DNA from: Candidatus Competibacteraceae bacterium
GTDB taxonomy: Bacteria > Pseudomonadota > Gammaproteobacteria > Competibacterales > Competibacteraceae
Assembly (NCBI GenBank): GCA_020444985.1
Contig: JAGRHK010000152.1
Coordinates: 1 to 5,315, forward strand
Length of the DNA stretch: 5,315 bases
Reading direction: 5' to 3'
The position numbers and the translations under genes are program-made. Below the pieces are notes generated by a model. That model had not been told where the DNA came from. It was given only the letters and a program-made list of their open reading frames with translations, and did no database searches. This document shows positions 4,038 to 5,315 of the stretch, piece after piece. Numbering within the stretch: the first letter of the stretch is position 1; every line of letters starts with the position of its first letter.

Positions 4038-5315
4038 TTAAGGGGCAGGCGCTGGTTTAATCCTGCCCAGTAACTGCTCCACTTCCATCGCCCGCGCTTC
4101 GGCATCGGGCAGTTCCTTGATGAACCGCAACTTATCCCGACCATCAAGCTGGTAAACCCTGGACTGCCGCTGGATCAATTCCACCAACCGGGCTGAATCC
4201 ACCTTTGGCTCCGGGCCGAAGACGATCCGCCCGCCCCGGGGTCCGGCTTCGATTTTTCTGACCCCAATGGGCAACGCCCGCAATTTCAGCCCAGTCACCC
4301 GAAACAGGGTCTTGATCGGCGCTGGCAACAAGCCAAAACGGTCGATCATCTCAACCTGCAGCTCACGCAGCTCCCCATCGTCGCGCGCGCTGGCAATGCG
4401 CTTATACAAAATCAGCCGGCTGTGGACATCAGGGAGATAGTCATCGGGAATCAGCGCCGGACTCTGCAAATCGATTTCCGGTCCGTGATCGAGAGGCCGA
4501 TCCAGCTCCGGGATTCGCCCGGCCTTCAGCGCCTGCACCGCCCGCTCCAGCAGGTCCATGTACAAGCTGAAACCGACTTCGTGAATCTGACCACTCTGCG
4601 CTTCGCCCAGCAATTCCCCGGCGCCGCGAATCTCCAGGTCGTGGCTGGCAAGCAGAAAACCGGCGCCCAGGTCCTCCAGTGATTCAATCGCTTCGATGCG
4701 CTTGACCGCATCGGCGGTCATCACCGTTTTGGGCGGCACAATCAAATAGGCATACGCCCGGTGATGGGAACGTCCGACTCGCCCGCGCAACTGATGGAGT
4801 TGCGCCAACCCCAGCTTGTCCGCCCGATTGATCAGAATCGTGTTGGCGCTGGGAACGTCGATGCCCGATTCAATGATCGTGGTGCAAACCAGGAGATTGC
4901 AACGGCGATGATAGAAATCCAGCATCACCTGTTCCAGTTCCCGCTCGCGCATCTGGCCATGCGCAATGGCGACCCGCGCCTGTGGCGCCAACCCGGCGAT
5001 TTGCGCCGCCATGCGCTGGATGGTCTCGACTTCGTTATGCAGGAAATAAATCTGCCCGCCGCGCTTCAATTCCCGCTGACAGGCTTCGCGAATCGTTGCC
5101 GGGTTCCATTGACCGACAAACGTCTTGACCGCTAACCGTCCCGCCGGCGGCGTGGCAATGATCGACAGTTCGCGCAACCCGGCCATAGCCATGTTCAGCG
5201 TCCGGGGGATTGGCGTGGCGGTCAGGGTCAGAATGTCAACTTCGGTGCGCAAGGCTTTCAAACGCTCCTTATGCCGCACGCCAAAACGATGCTCCTCATC
5301 GACGACCACCAGACC
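4038..5315 (-). CDS. mfd: Transcription-repair coupling factor Mfd, C-terminal 425 residues (5' end outside window)
   Basis: The frame is open to the window edge and starts mid-protein (GLVVVDEEHRFGV), so the GTG at 5309 is an internal Val codon, not a start. Mfd is about 1150 residues in E. coli, so roughly the last 37 percent is present. Helicase motifs follow in order: the DEEH box (residues about 6-9), LTATPIPRTL, the VCTTIIESGIDVPSANTI motif V region, and motif VI QLRGRVGRSHH. Next is the translocation (TRG) motif region HDLEIRGAGELLGEAQSG shared with RecG. The remainder (PALIPDDYLPDVHSRLILYK onward) is the C-terminal D7 domain, which in E. coli masks the UvrA-binding surface. Mfd removes RNA polymerase stalled at DNA lesions by ATP-driven translocation and recruits UvrA for nucleotide excision repair. 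All visible motifs are intact. The tail ends in a Pro-Ala run before TAA 4040-4038. Confidence 0.98.
   Translation of the reverse strand, partial: GLVVVDEEHRFGVRHKERLKALRTEVDILTLTATPIPRTLNMAMAGLRELSIIATPPAGRLAVKTFVGQWNPATIREACQRELKRGGQIYFLHNEVETIQRMAAQIAGLAPQARVAIAHGQMRERELEQVMLDFYHRRCNLLVCTTIIESGIDVPSANTILINRADKLGLAQLHQLRGRVGRSHHRAYAYLIVPPKTVMTADAVKRIEAIESLEDLGAGFLLASHDLEIRGAGELLGEAQSGQIHEVGFSLYMDLLERAVQALKAGRIPELDRPLDHGPEIDLQSPALIPDDYLPDVHSRLILYKRIASARDDGELRELQVEMIDRFGLLPAPIKTLFRVTGLKLRALPIGVRKIEAGPRGGRIVFGPEPKVDSARLVELIQRQSRVYQLDGRDKLRFIKELPDAEARAMEVEQLLGRIKPAPAP

Noticed and set aside
5307..5309. GTG as the start of a 423-residue helicase gene
   Set aside because: The frame continues to the window edge and the sequence matches the interior of Mfd at the DEEH box, so the gene is cut by the window.

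Overview
The window looks like a moderately GC-rich gammaproteobacterial chromosome. The Mfd fragment is recalled to be close to the enterobacterial protein across its helicase motifs, and the core genes use GC-rich third positions. Genus cannot be fixed from the sequence. The tRNA gene divides the window into two parts of different character.

Left part (1 to about 1498) is accessory in style. It holds a partial gene and a downstream gene overlapping by ATGA (1-291 and 288-533), neither recognised. A strong hairpin sits directly behind them (535-567). Next come a very basic 46-residue small gene with a good ribosome binding site (665-805) and a gene one base later (807-1298). That last protein appears to combine a ribbon-helix-helix domain, a three-unit heptapeptide linker and a C-terminal helix-turn-helix-like segment. 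Behind it lies a gene-free stretch of about 200 bases that is unusually structured: a 28-bp direct repeat occurs twice with a 61-bp period, a 26-bp near-palindrome fills most of the gap, and a perfect 6-bp dyad follows. The stretch ends at the 3' end of a tRNA-Arg(CCU) gene on the minus strand (1499-1572). That layout fits an island inserted at a tRNA 3' end, but no integrase or second attachment copy lies in the window.

Right part (1573 to 5315) looks like ordinary chromosome. A FixJ/NarL-type response regulator with an eroded receiver domain (2423-3073) is followed, almost overlapping, by an NRDE/TANGO2-family protein (1662-2420), both on the minus strand and probably one operon. A 120-bp divergent intergenic region with overlapping promoter-like hexamers and a 9-bp dyad separates them from a plus-strand enoyl-CoA hydratase/isomerase-family protein (3194-3991). 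Both catalytic glutamates of the classical hydratases are replaced in that protein. Convergent to it is the C-terminal 425 residues of transcription-repair coupling factor Mfd (4038-5315), cut by the window edge.

No complete defence or mobile system is visible. The most interesting places are the repeat-palindrome-repeat element beside the DNA-binding protein and tRNA, the degenerate response regulator, and the glutamate-less crotonase.
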